Below are positions 1 to 6,430 of a stretch of 10,113 bases of DNA, one piece after another. The notes below the pieces were generated by a model. That model saw nothing but the letters and a program-made list of their open reading frames with translations, did no database searches and was not told where the DNA came from. The stretch comes from Peptococcaceae bacterium (GTDB taxonomy: Bacteria > Bacillota > DSM-521 > Neomoorellales > Neomoorellaceae): contig DOLC01000069.1 of the NCBI GenBank assembly GCA_003509545.1, positions 1-10,113 of the forward strand, in the 5' to 3' direction. A program made the translations under genes and the position numbers. Position 1 is the stretch's first letter. Every line of letters starts with the position of its first letter.

Positions 1-25
1 TCCCTACACGACGCTCTTCCGATCT
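1..25 (+). other. Illumina sequencing adapter remnant (artefact)
   Basis: The first 25 bases, ending in GCTCTTCCGATCT, are identical to the 3' end of the Illumina TruSeq universal/read-1 adapter as I know it. The match ends exactly where homology to the repeat at the far end of the window begins (base 26). This is untrimmed adapter carried into the contig and should be removed before any comparison. It is not part of the genome. Confidence 0.97.
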
Positions 26-115
26 CAGCCTTGGCGAAGCCGAGGAGGGAGGGCGGGGCCGAGGACAGGAAGTCCGAGGCCGGCCTCTGAAGCGAGGATG
101 CTGAATAGGCCGGGA
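26..115 (+). repeat. Direct repeat, copy 1 (upstream of serA)
   Basis: These 90 bases match 10024-10113 in the same orientation and without gaps. Bases 26-83 are identical to 10024-10081. Five substitutions follow, at 84, 85, 89, 94 and 95, and then identity resumes to the window end. The true repeat is longer on both sides: copy 1 is cut on the left by the adapter and copy 2 on the right by the end of the contig. It contains no convincing reading frame. Its GC-rich, self-complementary make-up points to a structured RNA or a palindromic mobile repeat rather than a coding duplication. Confidence 0.95.
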
Positions 116-124
116 ACCCCGCCC
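26..124 (+). ncRNA. Candidate structured RNA of unknown family
   Basis: The repeat folds into a compact set of helices. A first hairpin pairs 29-35 with 39-45 around a GAA triloop. A closing stem pairs GGGCGG (51-56) with CCGCCC (119-124). Inside it, one hairpin pairs GGCC (57-60) with GGCC (78-81) and GGAC (63-66) with GTCC (72-75), separated by a symmetric GA/GA internal loop (61-62, 76-77), which is typical of sheared G-A pairs in RNA. Another hairpin pairs GGCCT (82-86) with AGGCC (107-111) and AGC (91-93) with GCT (100-102). In the second copy, bases 84-85 change from CC to TT, keeping pairing as G-U, and the other three changes are unpaired. The fold was done by eye. I do not recognise the family. 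The direction of transcription is assumed to be +, because the GA/GA loop and the surviving G-U pairs suit that strand. Confidence 0.5.
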
Positions 125-259
125 GAGCCCGAGGCTTAAGCCTTAGGCTGCTCCGCGAGGACCACTTAGCGAGCGAAAACAGTGCCGGCCCGGATAGAAG
201 TTATTTTCGGGGTAGAAAACCATGAATGAAAAGGCTATTTCCGGAGGAGGAGGTTTCCT

Positions 260-1837
260 ATGCGGGTTCTCGCTCTGGACCACATCGATCCTGAAGGACT
301 AAAGATCCTGGAAGAGGCGGGATTGGAAGTAGAGGCCCGGGGGAAGATGGACGAAGAAGATCTCAAGCAATCTCTCCCCCTTTATGAGGCTTTGATCGTT
401 CGGAGCGCCACCCGGGTTACCGCGGCTGCGCTGGCGGCTGCCCGGGAACTCCGCATTATCGGGCGGGCGGGGGTGGGAACGGATAATATCGATGTGGCCG
501 CGGCCACCGAAAGGGGTATCCTGGTGGTCAATGCGCCCGAGGGCAACACGGTGGCGGCAGCGGAGCATACCCTGGCCCTGATGCTGGCCATGGCGCGAAA
601 CATCCCCCAGGCGGATAAGCTTCTCAAGGAAGGGGTATGGGAGAAAAAGAAATTCTTAGGAGTGGAGCTCAGGCATAAGACCCTGGGCATCCTCGGCCTG
701 GGCAAAATCGGCAGCGAGGTGGCCCGCCGGGCCCGGGCCTTTGAAATGCGCCTCCTCGCCTATGACCCCTTTGTACCGCCGGAACAGGCGGAACGCCTGG
801 AGGTGTCCCTGGCCCCCCTGGAACAGGTCCTCCGGGAGGCCGATTTCCTTACCGTCCACCTGCCCCTGACCAAGGATACTTACCATCTCCTGGGCCGACG
901 GGAGCTGGGCCTCATGAAACCCGGGGCGCGCCTTCTGAACGTGGCCCGGGGAGGCATAGTGGACGAAGAGGCCCTCTACGAGGCCCTGAGCCGCGGTCAC
1001 CTGGCAGGGGCGGCCCTGGATGTTTTCGAACAGGAGCCCGCCACATCGAGCCCTCTGTTCGAGCTGGACAACGTCGTCGTTACTCCCCACCTCGGCGCCT
1101 CCACCGCCGAAGCCCAGAGGGCGGTGGCCGTGGAAGTGGCCCGGGATGTAGTCCGCTGCCTGCGGGGGGAACCCGTCCATAATGCCGTAAACATTCCCGT
1201 GTTGCGGGGACCCCAGGCCGAGGCCCTGCGGCCCTACCTGGACCTGGCCGAAAGGCTCGGGGGTCTCCTGGGCCAGCTCATGGAAGGGCCCATCCTGGAA
1301 GCCGAGCTCACCGTGGACGGGGACCTGGCCCAGTACGACCTCTCGCCGCTGACCAATTCCTTCCTCAAAGGGCTTCTCCGACCCCTCCTCGGAGACGCCG
1401 TAAACTACGTAAACGCACCCGTAGTAGCCAAAAAGCGGGGTATCCGGGTGAGGGAGAACAAGAGCCGGGACATGGGCTACTATACCAACCTGGTCCGGGC
1501 CCGGCTCAGGGGGCGGCGGGAAGAATACCTGGCGGCGGGTACGGTGAACCAGGCCGTTGAGGCCCGTCTGGTGGGCCTCAACGGGTACAGCCTGGACACG
1601 GGTTTGAAGGGTCACCTCCTCTATGTTCCCCATATCGACCGGCCCAAGATCATCGGACCCGTGGGTTTGACCTTGGGGGATCACGGTATTAATATCGCGG
1701 CCATGCAGGTGGGGCGCCGGGAGATGGGGGGAGAGGCCGTTATGATTATGAGCATCGACTCCGAGGTGCCCCGGGAAGTCATCGAGGCCCTGCGCAGGAT
1801 CCCGGGGGTGTTGGACGTCCGCTACCTCTACCTGTAA
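260..1837 (+). CDS. serA: D-3-phosphoglycerate dehydrogenase (SerA)
   Basis: It catalyses the first committed step of serine synthesis, the NAD-dependent oxidation of 3-phosphoglycerate to 3-phosphohydroxypyruvate, in the cytosol. The 525-residue length fits the long type I form. Residues about 1-100 and 280-310 form the substrate-binding part. The NAD-binding Rossmann motif GLGKIG lies at residues 146-151. The catalytic set of the D-2-hydroxyacid dehydrogenases is present: Arg230 in NVARGG, Glu259 in DVFEQEP and His277 in PHLGAST. An allosteric substrate-binding domain follows (about 315-450), then a C-terminal ACT domain (about 454-525), the usual site of serine feedback. The ATG start has GGAGGAGGAGG at 243-253, six bases upstream. 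The aminotransferase that often precedes serA is not in the window, because the contig breaks in a repeat just upstream. serS follows after 168 bases. Confidence 0.97.
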   Translation: MRVLALDHIDPEGLKILEEAGLEVEARGKMDEEDLKQSLPLYEALIVRSATRVTAAALAAARELRIIGRAGVGTDNIDVAAATERGILVVNAPEGNTVAAAEHTLALMLAMARNIPQADKLLKEGVWEKKKFLGVELRHKTLGILGLGKIGSEVARRARAFEMRLLAYDPFVPPEQAERLEVSLAPLEQVLREADFLTVHLPLTKDTYHLLGRRELGLMKPGARLLNVARGGIVDEEALYEALSRGHLAGAALDVFEQEPATSSPLFELDNVVVTPHLGASTAEAQRAVAVEVARDVVRCLRGEPVHNAVNIPVLRGPQAEALRPYLDLAERLGGLLGQLMEGPILEAELTVDGDLAQYDLSPLTNSFLKGLLRPLLGDAVNYVNAPVVAKKRGIRVRENKSRDMGYYTNLVRARLRGRREEYLAAGTVNQAVEARLVGLNGYSLDTGLKGHLLYVPHIDRPKIIGPVGLTLGDHGINIAAMQVGRREMGGEAVMIMSIDSEVPREVIEALRRIPGVLDVRYLYL

Positions 1838-1882
1838 GAGGGGCGGCGACTGCCCGGGGCCTTGACAACGAGCCGGCAGGAT

Positions 1883-1911
1883 TTGCTAACCGCGGCCAAT
1901 CATGTCATAAT
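1883..1911 (+). promoter_or_regulatory. Putative sigma-A promoter for serS
   Basis: TTGCTA (1883-1888) and CATAAT (1906-1911) are spaced by 17 bases and match the -35 and -10 consensus at 4 and 5 of 6 positions. Transcription would begin near 1918. The short leader then contains a hairpin pairing GCCGGCC (1926-1932) with GGCCGGC (1950-1956). No T-box motif is seen, so tRNA-sensing control of serS is not supported. A perfect TTGACA at 1862-1867 has only a poor -10 partner (GCTAAC, 1885-1890). Confidence 0.5.
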
Positions 1912-2005
1912 AGTGACGGGCAACAGCCGGCCCTGTCATGGAAGGGAAAGGCCGGCCGCGACACTGGGCGGCCCGGCTTAGGAACAAAAGGGGGATGCGG
2001 GTACT

Positions 2006-3283
2006 TTGTTGGATATAAGATTACTGCGCGAGAATCCTGAGTTGGTGGCCGAGGGTTTGCGGCGCCGCGGTCTGGCCGCCCCGCTGGAACTATTCTTGGA
2101 GCTGGACGCCCGGCGCCGCAGCCTCCTCACCGAAGCCGAAGCCTTGAGGAACCGGCGCAACACCGTCTCAGAAGAGATTGCCCGCCTAAAAAGGGCCGGC
2201 CGGGAGGCCGAGGACCTAATAGAAGAGATGCGGGGAGTCTCCCGGCGCATAAAGGAGCTGGACGAGGCCATACAGGCCGTTGAAGAGCGGCTGGCCCAGG
2301 AGATGTTGGTCCTTCCCAACCTGCCCCATCCCTCGGTGCCCGACGGTTCGGGGGAGGAGGACAACCTGGTGGTGCGGGTCTGGGGAGAGGCGAGGTCTTT
2401 GGCCTTTGAACCGCGGCCCCATTGGGAGGTAGCGGAAAGGCTGGGTATTATCGACTTCGAACGGGGCGCCAAGGTGGCCGGGGCCCGGTTCGTGTTCTAC
2501 CGGGGAGCAGGAGCCAAGCTGGAGCGGGCCCTCATCAACTTTATGTTAGACCTGCATACCGAAAAGCACGGGTACACGGAAGTTTTTCCTCCCTTCTTGG
2601 TCAACAGCGGCGCCATGCTGGGCACGGGACAGCTTCCCAAATTCGCCGGGGACATGTTCCACGTCAGCGGAACCGACTATTATTTGATCCCTACGGCCGA
2701 GGTGCCGGTGACCAACCTTTACCGGGAAGAGATCCTGGACGGTGACCGGTTGCCCATCTACCACGTGGCCTACAGCGCCTGCTTCCGGGCCGAGGCGGGA
2801 GCGGCGGGCCGGGATACCCGGGGCCTTATCCGGCAGCACCAGTTCAACAAAGTAGAACTGGTTAAATTCGCCCGACCCGAAGAATCCTATGAAGAGCTGG
2901 AGAAAATGACCAGAGACGCGGAGGAGGTACTTCAGCTCCTGGGCCTTCCCTACCGCGTGGTGCTCTTATGTGCGGGGGACCTGGGCTTCGCTTCGGCCAA
3001 GACTTACGACCTGGAGGTGTGGTTCCCGGCTGCCGGAACCTACCGGGAAATTTCCTCCTGCTCCAACTGCGAGGACTTCCAGGCGCGGAGGGCCAACATA
3101 CGCTTCCGGCCGGGCCCCAAAGAGAAACCCCGCTATGTCCATACCTTGAACGGCTCCGGTGTGGCCGTGGGCCGAACAGTGGCCGCCATCCTGGAGAACT
3201 ACCAGCAGGAAGACGGCTCGGTAGTCATCCCCCCTGCCCTGAGGCCCTATATGGGGGGGCTGGAGGCCATCCGGCCGGAGTAG
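2006..3283 (+). CDS. serS: Seryl-tRNA synthetase
   Basis: A class II aminoacyl-tRNA synthetase that activates serine with ATP and loads it on tRNA-Ser (and tRNA-Sec where present). It is 425 residues, the normal length. Residues about 28-105 form the long antiparallel coiled-coil arm that grips the tRNA variable arm (rich in Arg, Glu and Leu). The catalytic core follows: the TAEVPVTN segment for serine binding, motif 2 with FRAEAG (Phe260, Arg261, Glu263), and motif 3 with GSGVAVGRT (Arg390). The start is TTG: an ATG at 1995 runs into a stop within eight codons, while the TTG at 2006 gives MLDIRLLREN, the standard family N-terminus, with GGGGG (1990-1994) upstream. A second TTG follows directly and could be used. 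It lies 168 bases after serA and 44 before the kinase gene. Confidence 0.97.
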   Translation: MLDIRLLRENPELVAEGLRRRGLAAPLELFLELDARRRSLLTEAEALRNRRNTVSEEIARLKRAGREAEDLIEEMRGVSRRIKELDEAIQAVEERLAQEMLVLPNLPHPSVPDGSGEEDNLVVRVWGEARSLAFEPRPHWEVAERLGIIDFERGAKVAGARFVFYRGAGAKLERALINFMLDLHTEKHGYTEVFPPFLVNSGAMLGTGQLPKFAGDMFHVSGTDYYLIPTAEVPVTNLYREEILDGDRLPIYHVAYSACFRAEAGAAGRDTRGLIRQHQFNKVELVKFARPEESYEELEKMTRDAEEVLQLLGLPYRVVLLCAGDLGFASAKTYDLEVWFPAAGTYREISSCSNCEDFQARRANIRFRPGPKEKPRYVHTLNGSGVAVGRTVAAILENYQQEDGSVVIPPALRPYMGGLEAIRPE

Positions 3284-3327
3284 GCCCGGGGAGACCTCGG
3301 CCATGGTACGCAGGGGGAGATGCCGTC

Positions 3328-4776
3328 ATGGTGCGCAGTACCCTGCAGGAAATCTTCAGCCGCAACTGGGAGATAGTATTCTTCATCTACGGCCTGGCCT
3401 TCTTTCTTATGGGCTTTAGCATTTTCCTCCGGGGCCGACGTCCCAGCTCCTTCCGCCTGGGACAATACCTACCTCTGCTGGCCCTGTTCGGTCTGACCCA
3501 TGGGGCGGCCGAATGGGGATATATTTTCCTGTCGACCGGCACTACTGCCGGAGGCCGGCAGATCCTGGAGGGCGCCGTGCTCACCGCCGGCCACGCGGCT
3601 TTAATGGGCCTGTCCTATTCCTTTCTGATGGCCTTCGGCCTGTTCCTTTTGGCCGACATGTGGGGTTGGTCGCGTAGTTGGCATAAACTGCCTATCATTA
3701 CGGCCGGGGCATGGCTGGCCTTCTTTATCGTTTCCTACCCGGACGATCCCGGAGGGATTCCCGCATGGCTTACCTACACGGAAATCGCGGCCCGTTACTC
3801 TTTGGCCTTCCCGGGAGCCCTGATGAGTTCCGTCGCCCTCTTCCTCCAGAGGGATGAGGTAAGGGACGTCGACCTTCCGTTTCTGGGCCGGTGCCTGACG
3901 GGGGCCTCCTTCGCCTTTGCGCTGTACGCCCTTGCCGGCGGCCTGGTGGTCCCCCCGGCCCCCTTCGCGCCGGCGAGTATAGTCAACACTTCTCTCCTCC
4001 TGCAATGGGGACTGCCGGTTCAGTTTCTGCGGACCGCGGCGGCCGTCATCGCCGCTTGCTGTATCATCCGCACCCTCGACCTTTACGAAATAGAAAACAG
4101 GCGCCGGTTAGAAGAGCTGCGGCGGCGGGAGCTGGTCTGGCGGGAAAGGGAGCGTATCCGGAGGGACCTGCATGACGTGGTAATCCAGTCCGTCTACGGT
4201 TTTTCCCTGGGATTGGATCATGCCTTGTCCCTGTTAAAACGGGATCGCGAGGCCTGTGCTTCCCAGCTCCAGCGGTTAAGGGAGCGGGCCGACGGCCTCA
4301 TCGGGGAGCTGCGCCGGTATTTACAGGAGCTGAAACCGGCTCCCGCTTTACCGGGAAAGGCCATCCCCATCCTGGAAGATCTGCTGGCCGACTTTACCGC
4401 GGGTACCGGGCTGGAGGTTAACTTCCGGTGGCAGGGAAGGCAGGAGAAGGATCTCGACGGCGACCAACGGCGGCACTTCTATTATATGGCGTCGGAAATA
4501 TTAAGCAACATACGCCGCCATGCCGCCGCCACCGCGGTGGAAGTGGAGCTGCACCTGGAAAACACGGGGTTGCGCCTCACTGTACGGGATAACGGCGTGG
4601 GTTTTAGGCCGGATGAGGCAAGCCTTTCTCCCGGGATGGGCCTGGAAAACCTACGGGAACGGGCGGATTTGGCCGGAGGAAGGCTGGACCTTGAAAGCCT
4701 CCCGGGAAAAGGGACTCGGGTTACGGTCAGGCTTCCCTACGACGCCCCGGGAGGGGACGGGGAAAATGGGCATTAA
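3328..4776 (+). CDS. Membrane sensor histidine kinase, HisKA_3 (NarL/LiaS type)
   Basis: A 482-residue kinase that should autophosphorylate on His and pass the phosphate to the overlapping downstream regulator. Residues about 12-255 hold some seven hydrophobic segments, with no extracellular domain of note, so the signal is probably sensed in or near the membrane. The HGAAEW motif in the second segment resembles a membrane sensor module I recall from other kinases and cyclases. A short linker helix leads to the HisKA_3 domain, ERIRRDLHDVVIQ, with phospho-acceptor His282 and the HDxxxQ set (Asp283, Gln287) linked to kinase and phosphatase activity. The ATPase domain has Asn394 in SEILSN, DNGVGF at 421-426 and GMGLENL from 436. 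The ATG at 3328 has AGGGGGAG at 3312-3319. The frame stays open further upstream inside serS, but without family-like sequence. The ligand is unknown. Confidence 0.9.
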   Translation: MVRSTLQEIFSRNWEIVFFIYGLAFFLMGFSIFLRGRRPSSFRLGQYLPLLALFGLTHGAAEWGYIFLSTGTTAGGRQILEGAVLTAGHAALMGLSYSFLMAFGLFLLADMWGWSRSWHKLPIITAGAWLAFFIVSYPDDPGGIPAWLTYTEIAARYSLAFPGALMSSVALFLQRDEVRDVDLPFLGRCLTGASFAFALYALAGGLVVPPAPFAPASIVNTSLLLQWGLPVQFLRTAAAVIAACCIIRTLDLYEIENRRRLEELRRRELVWRERERIRRDLHDVVIQSVYGFSLGLDHALSLLKRDREACASQLQRLRERADGLIGELRRYLQELKPAPALPGKAIPILEDLLADFTAGTGLEVNFRWQGRQEKDLDGDQRRHFYYMASEILSNIRRHAAATAVEVELHLENTGLRLTVRDNGVGFRPDEASLSPGMGLENLRERADLAGGRLDLESLPGKGTRVTVRLPYDAPGGDGENGH

Positions 4777-5437
4777 GGTGATGCTGGTAGAGGATCACGC
4801 CGTCGTGCGGGAAGGACTCAAGGCTTTGCTGGCGGCGGAAGAGGATATAATCATCGTCGGCGAGGCCTCCTCCGGAGAAGAGGCTGTGGAGGTGGCGGGC
4901 CGGACCGGGCCCCAATTGGTAATCATGGATCTGCGCCTTCCCGGCATGAGCGGGATAGAGGCCACTCGGGCCCTGAAAGAAGCCTTCCCCGGCGTGGGGG
5001 TAGTTGTCTTGAGCATGTACGACGACGAAGATACCGTCCTGCGGGCCTTAAGGGCGGGGGCTTCGGGATATGTGTTGAAAAGGGCCGGGATAGAAGAGCT
5101 CCTGAAGGCCGTTCGGCTGGTAGCCAGGGGCGAGGCCTACCTCGATTCCGCCGTGGCCCGGCGGGTGGTGGAGGGCGTGCAGAAGGGGGCGGCGGATGGG
5201 GTGCGCGGGCTGGGGGGAGAGGGGGCCGAACTCACCCCCAGGGAAACGGAGATCTTGCGCCTGGTGGCCCGGGGCATGACCAACGCGGAGATCGCCCGGC
5301 GGCTCTTCATCAGCGTAAAGACCGTCCAGGCCCACCGGGCCAACATTATGAAAAAGCTGGGGGCCCACGACCGGGTGGAGCTGGTGAAATATGCCTTGAA
5401 GAAAGGCCTTCTGAACCTGGAAGAAGAGGGCCGTTGA
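4766..5437 (+). CDS. NarL/FixJ-family response regulator (LuxR HTH)
   Basis: A 223-residue two-domain transcription factor, the partner of the kinase before it. The receiver domain (residues 1-about 120) has the acidic pair Glu9-Asp10, phospho-acceptor Asp55 in VIMDLRLPGMSG, Ser83 in VVLSMYDD and Lys105 in YVLKRAG, so all key residues are present. The LuxR-type helix-turn-helix (about 157-215) reads LTPRETEILRLVARG, then TNAEIARRLFISVKTVQAH. The start at ATG 4766 lies inside the last codons of the kinase gene (11-base overlap), with GAGGGG at 4751-4756, and begins directly with the receiver strand MGIKVMLVEDH. The frame is open further upstream within the kinase gene but is out of its frame and not family-like. 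Targets cannot be read from sequence; the nearest candidate is doxX, 178 bases downstream. Confidence 0.94.
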   Translation: MGIKVMLVEDHAVVREGLKALLAAEEDIIIVGEASSGEEAVEVAGRTGPQLVIMDLRLPGMSGIEATRALKEAFPGVGVVVLSMYDDEDTVLRALRAGASGYVLKRAGIEELLKAVRLVARGEAYLDSAVARRVVEGVQKGAADGVRGLGGEGAELTPRETEILRLVARGMTNAEIARRLFISVKTVQAHRANIMKKLGAHDRVELVKYALKKGLLNLEEEGR

Positions 5438-5507
5438 GGCCGGCCCGGGGAAAGCCCTGCAACCCCCCAGGGGAACGGCCCGGAAGCCGGGTTAGGCTCC
5501 AAAACCT

Positions 5508-5557
5508 AGGGTCTTCATCCTAGCCAAAATAGGCTCGCCGGCCGATAGCAAGACCTT
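5508..5557 (+). promoter_or_regulatory. Alternative helix in doxX leader
   Basis: Bases 5508-5515 can pair with 5550-5557 (eight pairs, one of them G-U). The same AAGACC segment (5550-5555) is also the start of the long stem that covers the doxX ribosome binding site. The 9-base word GGTCTTCAT occurs twice, at 5510-5518 and at 5609-5617, where it includes the first bases of the doxX start codon. The two pairings exclude each other. Local hairpins 5506-5510/5519-5523 and 5522-5525/5532-5535 also occur here. No clear sigma-A promoter was found in 5438-5549, so it is not certain that this stretch is transcribed with doxX as a leader. Confidence 0.35.
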
Positions 5558-5614
5558 CCTCCCGGGGTCTATAGTAAAGATAGCGAAGTCAAGTACTATC
5601 GGGAGGGAGGTCTT
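5550..5614 (+). promoter_or_regulatory. Inverted repeat sequestering the doxX ribosome binding site
   Basis: AAGACCTTCCTCCCG (5550-5564) pairs with CGGGAGGGAGGTCTT (5600-5614) over 15 positions, one being G-U. A 6-base bulge (5565-5570) and an inner ATAGTA/TACTAT stem (5571-5576 with 5594-5599) follow, leaving a 17-base loop. The right arm contains the whole doxX ribosome binding site, GGGAGGGAGG (5601-5610), and ends two bases before the ATG. If transcribed, this stem would block translation; as DNA, it could be an operator. TATAGT (5570-5575) inside it resembles a -10 box but lacks a -35. Confidence 0.6.
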
Positions 5615-5615
5615 C

Positions 5616-6131
5616 ATGTTAAATCTTTTACGCAACAGCAGGCTGGCGCCCCTGTGGACCCTCCTCAGGCTCTGGTTGGGGTGGCAGTGGTTCCAGGCCG
5701 GGTGGCATAAGCTGTCCGATCCCAGGTGGATGGCCGGGGGAGAGGCCCTTAAGGGGTACTGGGCCCGGGCGGTGGGAGCCCTCCCCGATACGCAGCCGGC
5801 CATCAAGTACGGGTGGTATGAGGCCTTCATCCGCGGCCTGCTGGACGGCGGCCATTATACGTGGTTTGCCAAGCTGGTGGTTATAGGTGAGGTTTTGACC
5901 GGGCTGGCCTTGATCCTTGGCGCCGTAACCGTCTTCGCCCTTCTTACGGGCGCCTTTATGAACCTTAACTTCATGCTGGCCGGTACGGCCAGTACCAATC
6001 CCGTCCTGTACACCGTAGCCATCCTTCTCCTGGCTGCCGGGCCTGCGGCCTACCAGTATGGCCTGGACCGCCTGGTGTTGCCGTACTTGCAGAGGATTTT
6101 CCGGCGGGCAAAGGAAGCCCTGGCGGGCTGA
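5616..6131 (+). CDS. DoxX-family integral membrane protein
   Basis: A 171-residue membrane protein of the DoxX/DoxD superfamily. Family members include the small quinone-linked subunit of archaeal thiosulfate:quinone oxidoreductase and parts of membrane redox or oxidative-stress complexes; what this one does is not shown. The sequence has the family layout: a first membrane segment LRLWLGWQWFQAGWHKL (about 14-33), a polar loop with a Gly-rich GGEALKGYW stretch, two central segments (about 85-127, with GEVLTGLALILG), and a last segment from about 129 (PVLYTVAILLLAAGP) before a basic tail RIFRRAKEALAG. No signal peptide is cleaved on appearance. The ATG at 5616 has a very strong ribosome binding site at 5601-5610, buried in the inverted repeat described separately. 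It lies alone between the two-component genes and a terminator, so it is probably a single-gene transcript. Confidence 0.85.
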   Translation: MLNLLRNSRLAPLWTLLRLWLGWQWFQAGWHKLSDPRWMAGGEALKGYWARAVGALPDTQPAIKYGWYEAFIRGLLDGGHYTWFAKLVVIGEVLTGLALILGAVTVFALLTGAFMNLNFMLAGTASTNPVLYTVAILLLAAGPAAYQYGLDRLVLPYLQRIFRRAKEALAG

Positions 6132-6198
6132 AGGACGAAAGCCGCGGAGGGATTCTAAGAAAAAACGCAGAGAGGATACCTTTTCAACGGAGCCTGAT

Positions 6199-6231
6199 GC
6201 CCCGAGATATACGTCCGGGGCTTTGGTTTTT
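6199..6231 (+). terminator. Intrinsic terminator after doxX
   Basis: GCCCCG (6199-6204) pairs with CGGGGC (6216-6221) around an 11-base loop and is followed by TTTGGTTTTT (6222-6231). The position, 68 bases after the doxX stop, fits the end of that transcript. Confidence 0.8.
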
Positions 6232-6249
6232 GAGGCCGCGACTCCCCCA

Positions 6250-6297
6250 GCGGTGGGGCAAGGGCCCGGCGGTTCCGCCGGGCCCTTGCCCCACCGC
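6250..6297. repeat. 48-bp perfect palindrome (23-bp arms, 2-base centre)
   Basis: Bases 6250-6272 are the exact reverse complement of 6275-6297, with TT between. As RNA or extruded DNA it would form a 22-bp hairpin with a GTTC loop. Neither side has a T-tract, so it is not a standard terminator on either strand, although it lies between a terminator and a promoter. The next 60 bases are GC-rich with further complementary words, such as GCCCGGC (6321-6327) with GCCGGGC (6354-6360, followed by TTTTG), which may form a second weak terminator. No gene is seen in 6132-6496. Confidence 0.95.
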
Positions 6298-6365
6298 CCC
6301 GGCCCCGCGGGCCCGCCCGGGCCCGGCGAGGATTAAGATAGCGCCCTTCGCGGGCCGGGCTTTTG

Positions 6366-6394
6366 TTGACAGGGTATTACTTTTATGCTAAATT
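6366..6394 (+). promoter_or_regulatory. Sigma-A promoter of the rpmG-secE-nusG-rpl operon
   Basis: A perfect TTGACA (6366-6371) is spaced 17 bases from TAAATT (6389-6394), which carries the extended -10 element TG at 6386-6387. Transcription would start near 6401, leaving a leader of about 96 bases before rpmG. It is the best promoter in the window and is placed as expected for a highly expressed translation operon. Confidence 0.8.
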
Positions 6395-6405
6395 AGGTTA
6401 GGCAT

Positions 6406-6430
6406 TTCCGGCGTGGGCGTGCCGCCGGAA
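6406..6430 (+). other. Hairpin at the 5' end of the rpmG leader
   Basis: TTCCGGCG (6406-6413) pairs perfectly with CGCCGGAA (6423-6430) around a 9-base loop. It would sit within the first 30 bases of the operon transcript. It is not followed by a T-tract, so a role in 5' stability or protein binding is more likely than termination. The function is inferred only from position. Confidence 0.5.

Noticed and set aside
41..58. G-quadruplex in the repeat
   Set aside because: Only three runs of three or more G are present, and the same bases are better explained by the closing stem with 117-124.
26..115. RNase P RNA, because of the AGGAAGTCCG word
   Set aside because: The RNase P core block is close but not the same, the other conserved blocks are missing, and RNase P RNA is normally single-copy.
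656..1684. Long minus-strand open frame (342 codons) opposite serA
   Set aside because: It lies fully antisense to a complete, motif-bearing serA, has the low-complexity composition of a GC-rich shadow frame and has no family resemblance.
1838..2005. Serine T-box leader before serS
   Set aside because: The leader after the predicted promoter is under 90 bases and has neither the T-box sequence nor a terminator/antiterminator pair.
2968..3327. N-terminal extension of the histidine kinase frame into serS
   Set aside because: The extension overlaps the serS C-terminus out of frame and looks like GC-rich shadow sequence; the ATG at 3328 has a good ribosome binding site and leads directly into the first membrane segment.
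4520..4765. N-terminal extension of the response regulator into the kinase gene
   Set aside because: It is out of frame with the kinase ATPase domain, and the receiver domain begins canonically at the ATG at 4766.
5438..5500. Intrinsic terminator after the response regulator
   Set aside because: Only a 5-bp CCCGG/CCGGG hairpin followed by TTAGG is seen, which is too weak to call.
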